A stretch of 64,000 nt of DNA from Streptomyces sp. NRRL WC-3618. Lineage in GTDB: Bacteria > Actinomycetota > Actinomycetes > Streptomycetales > Streptomycetaceae. The stretch spans positions 32,055 through 96,054 of the forward strand of contig NZ_LGDW01000062.1 of NCBI RefSeq assembly GCF_001280005.1, written 5' to 3'. The notes below the pieces were generated by a model that worked only from the letters and a program-made list of their open reading frames with translations, searched no databases and was not told the origin of the DNA. Numbering within the stretch: position 1 is the stretch's first letter; each line of letters starts with the position of its first letter. Position numbers and translations under genes: made by a program. Below are positions 18,381 to 27,740 of the stretch, piece after piece.

Positions 18381-19267
18381 GCATCACGCACGAGACGGCT
18401 ACGGGGCACGCGCCGGACCCGACCCAGAACTCCGGCCGGACGGTGCTCGACAGCGCCCCGGAAAGCCCCGCGCCCGACACAGCCCCCCGCCCCTGGTCGG
18501 CCGACCCCTACTCCCAGGCCCTGCGCGCCGGGCGCGGTCCGCTCTTCCTCCGTCGTCACGACGGCTGGCTGCTGCCGCTGGAGGTGGAACGGTGGTGCGC
18601 GCGGGCCGACGAGGTGGACCGGCAGGTGCTGGAGCGCTGCGAAGGCGCCGTGCTCGACGTGGGGTGCGGGCCCGGCCGGCTCGTCGCCGAACTCGCGGTT
18701 CAAGGGCGGCCCGCGCTCGGTATCGACGTCAGCGAGGCGGCCGTAGACCACACCGTGCGGCTCGGCGGCCAGGCCCTGCGGCGCTCCGTCTTCGAGCCGC
18801 TGCCCGGCGAGGGCCGCTGGGACACCGCCCTGCTCATCGACGGCAACGTCGGCATCGGCGGCGACCCAGCTGTCCTGCTGCGCCGGATGACCCAACTCCT
18901 CACCCCCGGCGGGCTGTTGATCGTGGAGACCGTCGCGGACGGGGACGTCGGCGAGGTCGACGAGAGGCTCAGCGTACGTATCGTCCGCTTCACCTCCGAC
19001 GCTCACCGCACCACCGGCCCGAGCTTCCCGTGGGCCCGGCTGGGCACCCCGGCCCTGCTGCGGCACGCGGCGCGGGCGGGCTGGCACCCGGACGGTCAGT
19101 GGACGTCGGGCGGCCGTTCGTTCGTCGCGCTGCGCAACCCCGTTGACCGCCCCGCCCACCCGGCCCGCCACACCAACAGAGCCGCCGAGCCGCCGAACAG
19201 CACCGCCGTGATCAGCAGCCAGCGGGCCAGGAACTCGTCGCCCGGCAGACCGGCCACGGCCTCGTAG
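18377..19267 (+). CDS. Class I SAM-dependent methyltransferase
   Basis: A 296-residue methyltransferase. The SAM-binding loop is VLDVGCGPGRLVAELA, followed by ALGIDVSEAAVDH and LLTPGGLLIVETVADGD. The N-terminal 60 residues are Pro/Ala-rich and likely disordered. It is last of the three-gene coupled set (GTGA, ATGA). The catalytic core ends near SFVALRNP (about 19140). The remaining 43 residues are encoded opposite the convergent membrane protein and look unstructured, so the tail may be neutral read-on. Substrate is unknown; the context suggests a glycolipid or envelope molecule. Confidence 0.86.
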   Translation: MSITHETATGHAPDPTQNSGRTVLDSAPESPAPDTAPRPWSADPYSQALRAGRGPLFLRRHDGWLLPLEVERWCARADEVDRQVLERCEGAVLDVGCGPGRLVAELAVQGRPALGIDVSEAAVDHTVRLGGQALRRSVFEPLPGEGRWDTALLIDGNVGIGGDPAVLLRRMTQLLTPGGLLIVETVADGDVGEVDERLSVRIVRFTSDAHRTTGPSFPWARLGTPALLRHAARAGWHPDGQWTSGGRSFVALRNPVDRPAHPARHTNRAAEPPNSTAVISSQRARNSSPGRPATAS

Positions 19268-19653
19268 CGTCCCTCCACCCGCCCGCTGATCAGCGGAAAC
19301 CACATCAACAGGAGAAGAACCGAGAACGCGGCCGGCACCCGGACGTACGAGACCCACGCCCGACGGCCGACCGCACCGAACCCCCGCAGGAGACCCCGGT
19401 CCGCCAGCGCGTACAGCGGCAGCAGCACCAGGTCGTGCAGGAGCGCGACCCCCACGAACCACAGCGCCACACCGAACCAGTCATCCGCGAGCAACCGCAC
19501 TCCCGCATACCCGGCGAGCGCGAACGAGCAGACAAACAAGAGGAGTTGAAGCGGGCTACCGACCACAACCCGCCGGTACGGCCGCCGCAGCACAGCCCTC
19601 ACAGAACCCCCCGAACTCCCCGAACCAACAGAACGCCACGACCGTCGCGTCAT
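19096..19653 (-). CDS. Small integral membrane protein coupled to the molybdopterin oxidoreductase
   Basis: A 185-residue protein, not recognised. ATG 19653 shares one base with the TGA of the oxidoreductase upstream (TGATG), indicating coupling. Four hydrophobic helices are visible: PLQLLLFVCSFALAGYAGV, VALWFVGVALLHDLVLL, VRVPAAFSVLLLLMWFPLI and WLLITAVLFGGSAALLVW. His and Asp at the second helix end (LLHDLV) might matter if it carries electrons. It may be the membrane or quinone-side partner of the oxidoreductase. Its last 172 bp overlap tail-to-tail with the methyltransferase gene. Confidence 0.75.
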   Translation of the reverse strand: MTRRSWRSVGSGSSGGSVRAVLRRPYRRVVVGSPLQLLLFVCSFALAGYAGVRLLADDWFGVALWFVGVALLHDLVLLPLYALADRGLLRGFGAVGRRAWVSYVRVPAAFSVLLLLMWFPLISGRVEGRYEAVAGLPGDEFLARWLLITAVLFGGSAALLVWRAGWAGRSTGLRSATNERPPDVH

Positions 19654-20921
19654 CACAGGTCTCCGAACGTCATCCGGGCCACCCACTTGGTGTTGAGCAC
19701 CCCGGGCGCCGCCGGGACGATCACCCGCGCCGGGTAGCCGTGGTCGAGGGTCAGGGGCTCGCCGTTGACGAACAGGGCGAGCAGTGAGCGCCCGTCGCGT
19801 ACCTGGTTGTCGCGCAGCGCCGCCCGGCGAAAGGCGCCGTGCCGTTGCAGGGACTCCACCAGTACGTCGGGCGCCGCGCCGTCCTCGTACCCGACGAGCC
19901 CGGCCAGGTCCCGCAGCCGCACTCCCCGCCACCACTGGTCGGACGTGGACCAGCCCTCCACGCAGGCGATGGGCAGCGCGGCGCTGTACAAGGGGAGTTG
20001 GAGCAGATCACCCCGACTCAGCCGAACGGTCTGTCCCCCAGGCCCCTCAACGACGAGCCGCCACGCCTCCTCACTCGTCTCCGCCGCGTTGATCCCGCGC
20101 GACGCGGCCGTCTTGTTGATCTGGAACCCGCTGGGACCGCCACCGGGCTCGGGCCCGCCGTGCGGGGCGAGTACGGCCGTCTCCCTCAGCGGCGCGTCGA
20201 AGCTGCGCCCCGCCGTGGTGACGAACAGCAGCAGCGATCCGCCGCCGACGAACCAGAGGGCGCCACGCCGCGAGACGGTCGGCTCGAACGGCTCCGGGGC
20301 AACCAACTCCCCTTCCTCAGTACGCCCGTTGCGCATGTCGCGCAGATTCCGTAGCGCCACCGGCGCCCGCAGCACCACATGCGCCACGAACGCGGCGAAG
20401 AACACCCAGGCCCCGTAGAAGTGCAGCGGATAGAAGGACCCGGGGAAGACATAGTCCAGTTGGATGTTGAGCAGACCCGTCGCGAACTCGAACAGCACCC
20501 CGCCGACGAGCAACAGCAGCGAGATCCGCTCCAGCGCGTGCGCGAGAGACCGCGCGGGCGGCAGCGCGAACAGCTTCGGCACGACCGACCACAGCTTCGC
20601 CAGCAGTACGGGTACGAGCACGATCCCGAGCGTGACGTGGACGCCCTGGGTGAGCCGGTACAGCCAGGGCGGATCGGTCGGCCAGGTGAAGAGGTGGAGG
20701 TAGAACCCGAGGAGGCCCTTGTCCGGGGTCAGGTCGTTCACCGGCGACAGGTTCGGGTTGTAGGCGGCGTACGACACGAGTCCCGTCACGAACAGCACCG
20801 TGATCCCCCCGAGCAGCACCACGCCGAGGACGGAGGTGAACCAGGGCCCCCGCACAGGGCTGCGCCAGACCCTCGGCGAGGTGGGCGAACCGGGATGAAC
20901 GGGGAGTTTCAGTTCGGGCAT
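19653..20921 (-). CDS. Membrane-anchored molybdopterin-dependent oxidoreductase (sulfite oxidase/YedY fold)
   Basis: A 422-residue protein with an N-terminal cytochrome b561-like membrane part and a C-terminal molybdopterin domain facing outside. Helices lie at about 24-50 and in three further stretches to 185, with histidines (YLHLF, VHVTLG, PLHFYGAW, VAHVVL) suitable for heme. After a linker the SUOX domain has LPIACVEGWSTSDQWW, whose Cys is the usual molybdenum ligand, then HGYPARVIVPAAPGVLNTKWV. It resembles a fused MsrPQ-like methionine-sulfoxide or sulfite-type oxidoreductase. Substrate unknown. Operon with the downstream small membrane protein. Confidence 0.85.
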   Translation of the reverse strand: MPELKLPVHPGSPTSPRVWRSPVRGPWFTSVLGVVLLGGITVLFVTGLVSYAAYNPNLSPVNDLTPDKGLLGFYLHLFTWPTDPPWLYRLTQGVHVTLGIVLVPVLLAKLWSVVPKLFALPPARSLAHALERISLLLLVGGVLFEFATGLLNIQLDYVFPGSFYPLHFYGAWVFFAAFVAHVVLRAPVALRNLRDMRNGRTEEGELVAPEPFEPTVSRRGALWFVGGGSLLLFVTTAGRSFDAPLRETAVLAPHGGPEPGGGPSGFQINKTAASRGINAAETSEEAWRLVVEGPGGQTVRLSRGDLLQLPLYSAALPIACVEGWSTSDQWWRGVRLRDLAGLVGYEDGAAPDVLVESLQRHGAFRRAALRDNQVRDGRSLLALFVNGEPLTLDHGYPARVIVPAAPGVLNTKWVARMTFGDL

Positions 20922-20985
20922 GCCCCGACCGTAGGACCGGGGACGCCCGCAGAACGGGAGGCGCCCCCGGCGGCGGCGCGGGGCC

Positions 20986-22776
20986 TCAGACGCGGTGCAC
21001 GGTGTGCAGGGTCGTGGCGTAGGTCCCCGTGCCGTCCAGCAGGGAGGCGCCGCCGAGGTCGCTCATCGTGGGCCCGTTGACGGTCTTACGGCTGGAGAGG
21101 AACCGGCGCTTGCCCGCCGCGTCCAGGCCCAGATAGATGCCGACGTGATCGACGGTGACCGTCGGGCTGCCCGGGTCGCCTGGGTTGTCGTCGCCGGAGT
21201 CGGCGTTGAAGAGGACCAGGTCACCGGGTTGGAGCAGCGCGGCGGCGGGCGGGTTGGTGCCGTCGGTACGGTCGACGCGTACCCCTGGACAGTGGTCGGC
21301 CATGTGCCGGGACTTGCGCGGGATACGGAGGCCTGTGGTGTCCTCACCGGCGGCCATCGGGACGCCCAGGTGATAGCCGTACACCATGCGCGCGTACCCC
21401 GAGCAGTCGAGATTGCCGACCTGCTTGCTGGAGGGCCCGGTGTGGACGCCGTCGTCGAAGGTCCAGCCGACGTTCATGTACTCATGGAAATCGGCGCCTT
21501 CGTAGCGGAGGCCGTGGGGATCGAGATACCCGTACCCGGCCTCGCCCAGCACCTGCTTGTCCTGGGCCGGCCCGGCCCCCGCTGTGACGGCGGGCGCGCC
21601 ACCGAGAAACATCGCGGCGTACGCGAGCACGTCAGGGGCGGTGGACCCGACCCATCCCCGTACGGTCCGCTCCACCTCCTGCGTCCAGGTGCCGTCGAAG
21701 GGCTGGGGCAGCACCCGTACCCAGTCGCCGTGCGTGACACTCGGCGGGACGTCCCAGTTGGCGGCGTCGACCTGGAAACGGCTGACGGCGAGTGTGACCG
21801 GCAGATTGGTGCACCCGGTACCGGCCAGCGCGCGCAGCCCCACGCGCCCCTTGCCGAAGGTGGCGTCGCCGACCTCGACGGCCCACGCGGACGGCTCCGC
21901 CGACGCCGAGGCCCACGCCTTGACCTGGATGACCGAGCCCTCGCGCCGCACCCGTATCGTCCACCGCGTACCCGCGCCCACACCCGTGGCCAGGGTCACG
22001 GACGGGGCCAACTGCGTGACGACATCGGCGACTTCCTTCTCGACACGCAGTTGCACGGCACCCGTGGTGAGAAAGGACAGCCGGGCCCGGTAGTTGTTGT
22101 GCGTGTCCTGGAATCCGAAGGACAGCGCGTACGAACACGCCTCCCCGGCAGGCACCTTGTCGAACGATGCCACCGCGCGCACATCGACATCGGCGATCTC
22201 ACCGTCTCGCAGGCTGGCATGCCGACTGACGTTCTCCGAGGTCAACGCGATCTTCCCGGCCCCCGGCACCACCGAGAAGTCGGTGTCGACACCCCCGACC
22301 GTGGACCAGCTGCCACCCCCGGGCGAGGTACCCCAGTACGCCCGTCTCGCCTCCGGGAGCGTCAGATCGGGCAGGGTGCGCTGAAAGTCGTCGACAAAGT
22401 GCCGCTTGTTCTCGACGAACGTCCGCTGCGGGCCCGGCAGTACGACGGTCCGGGCACCGCGCGTCAGCAGCGCGACGCGCTTACCGCCGGAGGTGACCTC
22501 GGTACGGGACGGGGTTCCTGGGAGAACGGTGGTGGTGAGGGCGGTGCTGAGGGTCAGGGGCGTGAAGTAGGAGGCGTTGAGCGGGGCGAGGGTCACGGCG
22601 GAACGGGCGCCTGCGGCGAGGGCGTTCACCGCCGCACTGTTCGGCGGCGCGAAGGGCTGGACAGTGACGGCTGAACCGGCGGCGCGGGCCGGCGAGACGG
22701 CCAGGGCACTGAGCGGGAGGGAGGCAGCGGAGGTGGCGATGGCTGCGAGCAGGTGACGCCGGGATGTTGTGGGCAT
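20986..22776 (-). CDS. Tat-exported NlpC/P60-type cell-wall hydrolase with N-terminal carbohydrate-binding-like region
   Basis: A roughly 596-residue secreted protein. The N-terminus MPTTSRRHLLAAIATSA has a twin-arginine, and ALAVSPARAA ends the signal. ATG 22785 is an alternative start three residues earlier. The middle (about 130-350) reads as a beta-rich lectin/jellyroll segment (YALSFGFQDTHNNYRARLSF, VGLRALAG). The C-terminal NlpC/P60 domain has the catalytic Cys in NLDCSGYARMVYG and His in VDHVGIYLG. Expected to cleave peptidoglycan stem peptides. It is divergent from the DUF4429 gene across about 150 bp. Confidence 0.82.
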   Translation of the reverse strand: MPTTSRRHLLAAIATSAASLPLSALAVSPARAAGSAVTVQPFAPPNSAAVNALAAGARSAVTLAPLNASYFTPLTLSTALTTTVLPGTPSRTEVTSGGKRVALLTRGARTVVLPGPQRTFVENKRHFVDDFQRTLPDLTLPEARRAYWGTSPGGGSWSTVGGVDTDFSVVPGAGKIALTSENVSRHASLRDGEIADVDVRAVASFDKVPAGEACSYALSFGFQDTHNNYRARLSFLTTGAVQLRVEKEVADVVTQLAPSVTLATGVGAGTRWTIRVRREGSVIQVKAWASASAEPSAWAVEVGDATFGKGRVGLRALAGTGCTNLPVTLAVSRFQVDAANWDVPPSVTHGDWVRVLPQPFDGTWTQEVERTVRGWVGSTAPDVLAYAAMFLGGAPAVTAGAGPAQDKQVLGEAGYGYLDPHGLRYEGADFHEYMNVGWTFDDGVHTGPSSKQVGNLDCSGYARMVYGYHLGVPMAAGEDTTGLRIPRKSRHMADHCPGVRVDRTDGTNPPAAALLQPGDLVLFNADSGDDNPGDPGSPTVTVDHVGIYLGLDAAGKRRFLSSRKTVNGPTMSDLGGASLLDGTGTYATTLHTVHRV

Positions 22777-22924
22777 GGCGAACATGATCTCGCAAGACCC
22801 CCGACCTCTCCCCTCACTCAATGAACTCGCTCCACTACTCTTGATGCGCACCGTCCGCCCTCGCCGCCTCGGAGTACCCCCCTCCAAGGTGCCCGTCCTC
22901 CCAGGCATCGGGAACAATCACTCC

Positions 22925-23800
22925 ATGGCGGAAATCATCCAGAAGGACGGCACCTGGGTCTTGGACGGTGACATCCTCCGGCTCACCCCTGGGCGCGACA
23001 GGAACGTCAGTCTGCTCCGTAAGGAACTGGGTGAACTCACCGTCCCCCTCCGCGCGTTGGCCGGTATCTCCTTCGAGCAGGGCCGGAAGTCGGGGCGGCT
23101 CAGGCTGCGCCTGCGTGACGGCGCCGACCCGCTGCTCCAGGCGACCGGCGGCAAGCTGGCGGAGCCCAACGACCCGTATCAGCTGGGCGTCGAGGCCGAC
23201 CGGTACGGCGTCGCCGAGTACCTCGTGGACGAGGTCAAGACCGCGCTGCTGCTCGACGAGGTGCCTTCCGGCGCCGTCGACCGGTATCTGCTGCCCGGAC
23301 CCGCCGTACCGCTGTCCGTGTCGGCCGGGGACGGCACCGCGACCTTCGACGGGGAGTGCGTCCGGCTGGAGTGGAACTGGAAGACGGAGGACGCGAAGGC
23401 CGCCGCCGGCGCCCGTTCCCTGGCCGTCGCCGACATCACGGCCGTGGAGTGGCATCCGGCGGTGGGCCTCGAGAACGGCTACCTGCGCTTCAGCGTGCGG
23501 CACGCGCCGACCAAGGCCCCGCCGAAGTACGATCCCAGCTCCGTCGAGCTGTGGGGGTTCAAGAAGGATCCGCTGATGGCGTTGGTCGCGGCGGCCGTCC
23601 AGGCCCGTCTGCCGCATCCGGGGGCGCCCTTGGCGGACGTACCACCGCAGCGGCACAAGGAGCTCGCCGCGCCGCCGGTCGAACACGACCATGACGCCCT
23701 GCTCCGGCGGCTGCGCGAGCTCGGTGAGCTGCATCGGACGGGCGTACTGACGGACGACGAGTTCGCGCACGCCAAACAGGCGGTCCTCAAGCGCATGTAG
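22925..23800 (+). CDS. DUF4429 and SHOCT domain protein
   Basis: A 291-residue soluble protein of the streptomycete DUF4429 family. Start ATG 22925 (MAEIIQKDGTWVLDGDILRL). Two related halves (TWVLDGDILRLTPG and TATFDGECVRLEWNW) look like repeated PH-like beta domains, each ending in a similar block (VPLRALAGISFE; SLAVADITAVEW). The C-terminal 30 residues (DALLRRLRELGELHRTGVLTDDEFAHAKQAVLKRM, about 257-291) are a SHOCT motif, often for oligomerisation or membrane targeting. Function unknown. No obvious RBS lies before the ATG. Confidence 0.85.
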   Translation: MAEIIQKDGTWVLDGDILRLTPGRDRNVSLLRKELGELTVPLRALAGISFEQGRKSGRLRLRLRDGADPLLQATGGKLAEPNDPYQLGVEADRYGVAEYLVDEVKTALLLDEVPSGAVDRYLLPGPAVPLSVSAGDGTATFDGECVRLEWNWKTEDAKAAAGARSLAVADITAVEWHPAVGLENGYLRFSVRHAPTKAPPKYDPSSVELWGFKKDPLMALVAAAVQARLPHPGAPLADVPPQRHKELAAPPVEHDHDALLRRLRELGELHRTGVLTDDEFAHAKQAVLKRM

Positions 23801-23879
23801 GAACACGCGCCCAGGAACCGCCTGTTGGTGTCACTCGCAACTCATTCGTACGCCCCGCCTTCCGGGCGTACGCGCATGG

Positions 23880-25469
23880 TCAGCGTGCGCGGCGGGCGAC
23901 CGTGAAGCGGTCGACCTCCTCGCCCGTCTCCGCGATTCCGCGCACCGTCAGCGTGGCGTGGCGGCCCTTGGCGGCGGGGGTGACGTCGACGCGCAGGAAC
24001 GAGTAGTCGAGGTAGCGCACGCGCGACCAGGTGACCGTCTCGTTGACCTTGCCGTCCTTGGTGTTGATGAAGGAGGCGACCGAGTCGACCTCGTTCTCGT
24101 GGCCCTCGTAGGAGAGCGGGGCGGTGAACGCGTACAGGCTGCGGCCGGCCGCGCCCGCCGTCACGTAGACGACACCCTCGGTCTCGGGGTACGCCGTGCC
24201 GCCGATCGGGAGCTTCTTGGTGACCGCGCCGCCCTTGATGATGTCGGTGCGCTCGTACTGGTGGTTGTGGCCGTTGATGACCAGGTCGACCGTGTACTTC
24301 TCGAACAGCGGCACCCACTCCTGGCGCACGCCCCCCTCCGAGGCGTGCGCGGTGGAGGTGCAGTAGGCGCAGTGGTGGAAGAAGACGACGACGAAGTCGA
24401 CGTGCTTGGACGCGCGGAACTTCTTGAGCTGCGCCTCCAGCCACTTGGTCTGGGTGCCGCCGGAGATGCCGAGGTTGGCCGGGATCTCGAAGGAGATGTC
24501 GTTGGCGTCGAGCGAGATGACCGCCGTGTTGCCGTAGACGAAGGAGTAGACGCCGGGGAGGTTCTTCTTGTCCGGGCCGTTGTCGGGGAGGTTCCAGCGG
24601 GCGTCCTCGCCGCCGTAGCCGTTGGGCGAGTACCAGGCCTCCATGTCGTGGTTGCCGTAGGCCGGCATCCACGGCACGGACTTGGCGACGGACTCGGTCT
24701 GCGCGAGGAACTGGTCCCACACGCGGGAGTCGAAGCCGGTGTCGGTGGTCTTGCCCTGGCCGGCCGGGTCGCCGTACGCGATGTCACCGGCGTGCAGGTG
24801 GAAGGCCGGGTTCTGGCCGAGGAGCAGGCTGTTGTTGGCGAGGGCGTGGTAGCTGACACCCTCGTCGCCGAAGGCCGTGAAGGTGAACGGCTTCTTGTGG
24901 TCGGGGGCGGTGGTGAAGGTGCCGAGGGTGCCCAGCAGGTGCGCCTCGGCCGGGTCGAAGCCGGCGTGGCCGACGCCGTAGTAGTACGTCTTGCCGGGAC
25001 GCAGGTGGGTGAGCTTGGCGTGCAGGTAGTACTGGGTGTGGTCGCCGCTGGCGCCGATCCCGGCCGGGGTGTAGAGGGTGCGGACCTCGGCCTCGATCTT
25101 GCGGGAGAGGTCCCAGGGGTGGGCGCCGATCCGGATGAAGGGCTTCTGCACCGCGACCGGGACCTGCCAGGAGACGGTGATCTCCGTGCGGGGGTCGTTG
25201 CCCCAGGCGAGGTGCCGGCCGAACGGGGCGACGAGCGCGCCGTTGACCTTCTCGGTCCGCGTGTACGTCTGCGTCGGTACGGAGGTACGCGTCGCGGCCT
25301 GGGCGACGGCGCCCGGGACGAACGCACCGCCCGCGACGGCGCCGACGGTGACGGCGCCGCTTCTGATCATCGTGCGCCGCGAGAACTTGGCGCGAAGGTA
25401 CTCGTGCTGCTCAGCCATGCTCATGCGCTCGGCAAGCTGCTCGGGTACGCCCATGCGAGGAGTGTCCAT
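23880..25469 (-). CDS. Tat-exported purple acid phosphatase-family metallophosphoesterase
   Basis: A roughly 529-residue secreted phosphoesterase. The signal region SRRTMIRSGAVTVGAVAGGAF has a twin-arginine. An N-terminal fibronectin-III-like domain (ITVSWQVPVAVQKPFIRIG) precedes the catalytic domain. The dinuclear metal motifs are complete: AFGDEG, HAGDIAYGD, PAYGNHDMEAW, VVVFFHHCAY and INGHNHQYERTD. It should release phosphate outside the cell. ATG 25469 (MDTPRMGVPEQL) and ATG 25454 (MGVPEQLAERMS) are both possible. Neither has a strong ribosome site, and I recall homologues beginning MGVPE. Phosphate-regulated expression is plausible, but I did not identify a PHO box. Confidence 0.9.
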   Translation of the reverse strand: MDTPRMGVPEQLAERMSMAEQHEYLRAKFSRRTMIRSGAVTVGAVAGGAFVPGAVAQAATRTSVPTQTYTRTEKVNGALVAPFGRHLAWGNDPRTEITVSWQVPVAVQKPFIRIGAHPWDLSRKIEAEVRTLYTPAGIGASGDHTQYYLHAKLTHLRPGKTYYYGVGHAGFDPAEAHLLGTLGTFTTAPDHKKPFTFTAFGDEGVSYHALANNSLLLGQNPAFHLHAGDIAYGDPAGQGKTTDTGFDSRVWDQFLAQTESVAKSVPWMPAYGNHDMEAWYSPNGYGGEDARWNLPDNGPDKKNLPGVYSFVYGNTAVISLDANDISFEIPANLGISGGTQTKWLEAQLKKFRASKHVDFVVVFFHHCAYCTSTAHASEGGVRQEWVPLFEKYTVDLVINGHNHQYERTDIIKGGAVTKKLPIGGTAYPETEGVVYVTAGAAGRSLYAFTAPLSYEGHENEVDSVASFINTKDGKVNETVTWSRVRYLDYSFLRVDVTPAAKGRHATLTVRGIAETGEEVDRFTVARRAR

Positions 25470-25618
25470 GGCTGAAAACGGTGCTCTGAGCAGCCATCGG
25501 CACGCAGGACACAGGGTGAACAGGCCCCGAACAGGGTCCCATGAGAGTTTCAACAGGCCGTTGCCCGATATCGGGCAGGATTGTTGCGATTGCCAGCGCT
25601 TTACCTCAGGATCATCGG

Positions 25619-25876
25619 GTGCACGACGAACTCGTTGATCATCTGACGCGTACCACACCCCTGGCCCGGGGCGAGGCACTGCGGGTGATTCAGGACGTTC
25701 TCGCCTACTTCGACGAGACGACCGAGGATTATGTCCGTCGTCGCCACCGCGAACTCCAGGCTCAGGGACTGGTGAACGCGGAGATCTTCGACCGGATCGA
25801 GGCGGACCTCAAATACCGCGCGGTCGCACCACCGGAGCTCACCCTCCGCCAACTGCGCCGCATCGTCTACGGCTAA
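25619..25876 (+). CDS. Small conserved protein upstream of glmS
   Basis: An 85-residue acidic/basic alternating helical protein (VHDELVDHLTRTTPL, then VIQDVLAYFDETTEDYVRRRH and ELTLRQLRRIVYG). I recall orthologues immediately before glmS in other Streptomyces, without known function. GTG 25619 is chosen because CAGGA lies about ten bases upstream and the conserved sequence begins there; a longer frame from ATG 25541 would extend into the phosphatase promoter. The YVRRRHRELQAQGL helix could bind nucleic acid, but nothing proves it. Stop is 29 bases before glmS. Confidence 0.75.
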   Translation: MHDELVDHLTRTTPLARGEALRVIQDVLAYFDETTEDYVRRRHRELQAQGLVNAEIFDRIEADLKYRAVAPPELTLRQLRRIVYG

Positions 25877-25905
25877 ACATCCACATACGACAGGGACACT
25901 TATAT

Positions 25906-27723
25906 ATGTGCGGGATTGTCGGATACATCGGCAGGCGTGACGTGGCGCCACTGCTCCTCGAAGGCCTCCAGCGCCTGGAGTACCGGGGCTACGACTCGGC
26001 GGGCATCGTCGTGACCTCGCCGAAGGCGACCGGCCTGAAGATGGTCAAGGCCAAGGGCCGGGTCCGGGACCTGGAGGCCAAGGTCCCCAAGCGCTTCGCC
26101 GGCACCACCGGCATCGCCCACACCCGCTGGGCCACGCACGGCGCCCCCTCCGACCACAACGCGCACCCGCACATGTCGGCCGACAACAAAGTCGCCGTCG
26201 TCCACAACGGGATCATCGACAACGCCTCCGACCTGCGCAAGAAGCTCGAGGCCGACGGCGTCGAGTTCCTCTCCGAGACGGACACCGAGGTCCTCACCCA
26301 CCTCATCGCCCGCTCCCAGGCGGACACCCTGGAGGAGAAGGTCCGCCAGGCGCTGCGCGTGATCGAGGGCACGTACGGCATCGCGGTGATGCACGCCGAC
26401 TTCCCCGACCGGATCGTGACGGCCCGCAACGGCTCGCCGGTCGTCCTCGGCATCGGCGAGAAGGAGATGTTCGTCGCCTCCGACATCGCCGCGCTGGTCA
26501 CCCACACCCGGCAGATAGTGACGCTGGACGACGGCGAGATGGCCACCCTCAAGGCCGACGACTTCCGCACCTACACGACGGAGGGCACCCGCACCACGGC
26601 GGAGCCCACCACCGTGGAGTGGGAGGCCGCCTCGTACGACATGGGCGGCCACGACACGTACATGCACAAGGAGATCCACGAGCAGCCGGAGGCCGTCGAC
26701 CGCGTCCTGCGCGGCCGGATCGACGACCGCTTCTCCACGGTCCACCTCGGCGGCCTCAACCTGGACGCCCGCGAGGCGCGTGCCGTGCGGCGCGTGAAGA
26801 TCCTCGGCTGCGGCACCTCGTACCACGCGGGCATGATCGGCGCCCAGATGATCGAGGAGCTGGCCCGTATCCCGGCCGACGCCGAGCCCGCCTCCGAGTT
26901 CCGCTACCGCAACGCGGTCGTCGACCCCGACACCCTGTACGTGGCCGTCTCCCAGTCCGGTGAGACGTACGACGTGCTGGCCGCCGTACAGGAGCTGAAG
27001 CGCAAGGGCGCGCGGGTGCTGGGCATCGTCAACGTGGTCGGTTCGGCCATCGCCCGCGAGGCCGACGGCGGCATGTACGTGCACGCGGGCCCCGAGGTCT
27101 GCGTCGTCTCGACGAAGTGCTTCACCAACACCACCGTCGCCTTCGCCCTCCTCGCGCTGCACCTGGGCCGCACCCGCGACCTGTCGGTGCGCGACGGCAA
27201 GCGGATCATCGACGGCCTGCGCAGGCTGCCCGGACAGATCGCGGAGATCCTGGAGCAGGAGGAGGAGATCAAGAAGCTGGCCGAGCAGTACGCCGAGGCC
27301 CGCTCGATGCTCTTCATCGGCCGCGTCCGGGGCTACCCGGTGGCCCGCGAGGCCTCCCTGAAGCTCAAGGAGGTCTCGTACATCCACGCCGAGGCCTACC
27401 CCGCCTCGGAGTTGAAGCACGGCCCGCTGGCCCTCATCGAGCCCGCGCTGCCCACGGTCGCGATCGTGCCGAACGACGACCTCCTGGAGAAGAACCGCGC
27501 CGCGCTGGAGGAGATCAAGGCCCGCAGCGGCCGCATCCTCGCGGTGGCCCACCAGAACCAGGAGAAGGCCGACGAGACGATCGTCGTCCCGAAGAACGAG
27601 GACGAGCTGGACCCGATCCTGATGGGCATCCCCCTCCAACTCCTCGCCTACCACACGGCGTTGTCCCTGGGCCGAGACATCGACAAGCCAAGGAACCTGG
27701 CGAAGTCGGTAACGGTCGAGTAG
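25906..27723 (+). CDS. glmS: Glutamine--fructose-6-phosphate aminotransferase (isomerizing)
   Basis: A 605-residue enzyme making glucosamine-6-phosphate for peptidoglycan and other aminosugars. The N-terminal glutaminase begins MCGIVGYIGRRDVAP with nucleophile Cys2, then LEYRGYDSAGI and HTRWATHG, and HNGIIDN follows. The isomerase half has two SIS domains with LGCGTSYHAG, SQSGETYDVLA and VSTKCFTNTT. The C-terminus LAKSVTVE is the conserved tail closing the active site. Full length. CAGGGACAC precedes ATG 25906. A hairpin terminator follows at 27807-27841. No glmS ribozyme is seen or expected in this group. Confidence 0.96.
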   Translation: MCGIVGYIGRRDVAPLLLEGLQRLEYRGYDSAGIVVTSPKATGLKMVKAKGRVRDLEAKVPKRFAGTTGIAHTRWATHGAPSDHNAHPHMSADNKVAVVHNGIIDNASDLRKKLEADGVEFLSETDTEVLTHLIARSQADTLEEKVRQALRVIEGTYGIAVMHADFPDRIVTARNGSPVVLGIGEKEMFVASDIAALVTHTRQIVTLDDGEMATLKADDFRTYTTEGTRTTAEPTTVEWEAASYDMGGHDTYMHKEIHEQPEAVDRVLRGRIDDRFSTVHLGGLNLDAREARAVRRVKILGCGTSYHAGMIGAQMIEELARIPADAEPASEFRYRNAVVDPDTLYVAVSQSGETYDVLAAVQELKRKGARVLGIVNVVGSAIAREADGGMYVHAGPEVCVVSTKCFTNTTVAFALLALHLGRTRDLSVRDGKRIIDGLRRLPGQIAEILEQEEEIKKLAEQYAEARSMLFIGRVRGYPVAREASLKLKEVSYIHAEAYPASELKHGPLALIEPALPTVAIVPNDDLLEKNRAALEEIKARSGRILAVAHQNQEKADETIVVPKNEDELDPILMGIPLQLLAYHTALSLGRDIDKPRNLAKSVTVE

Positions 27724-27740
27724 CCGACCTGCTTGTGGCT

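Noticed and set aside
25877..25905. glmS ribozyme
   Set aside because: Only 29 bases lie upstream of glmS after a coding gene. This is too short, and the ribozyme is not expected in actinobacteria.
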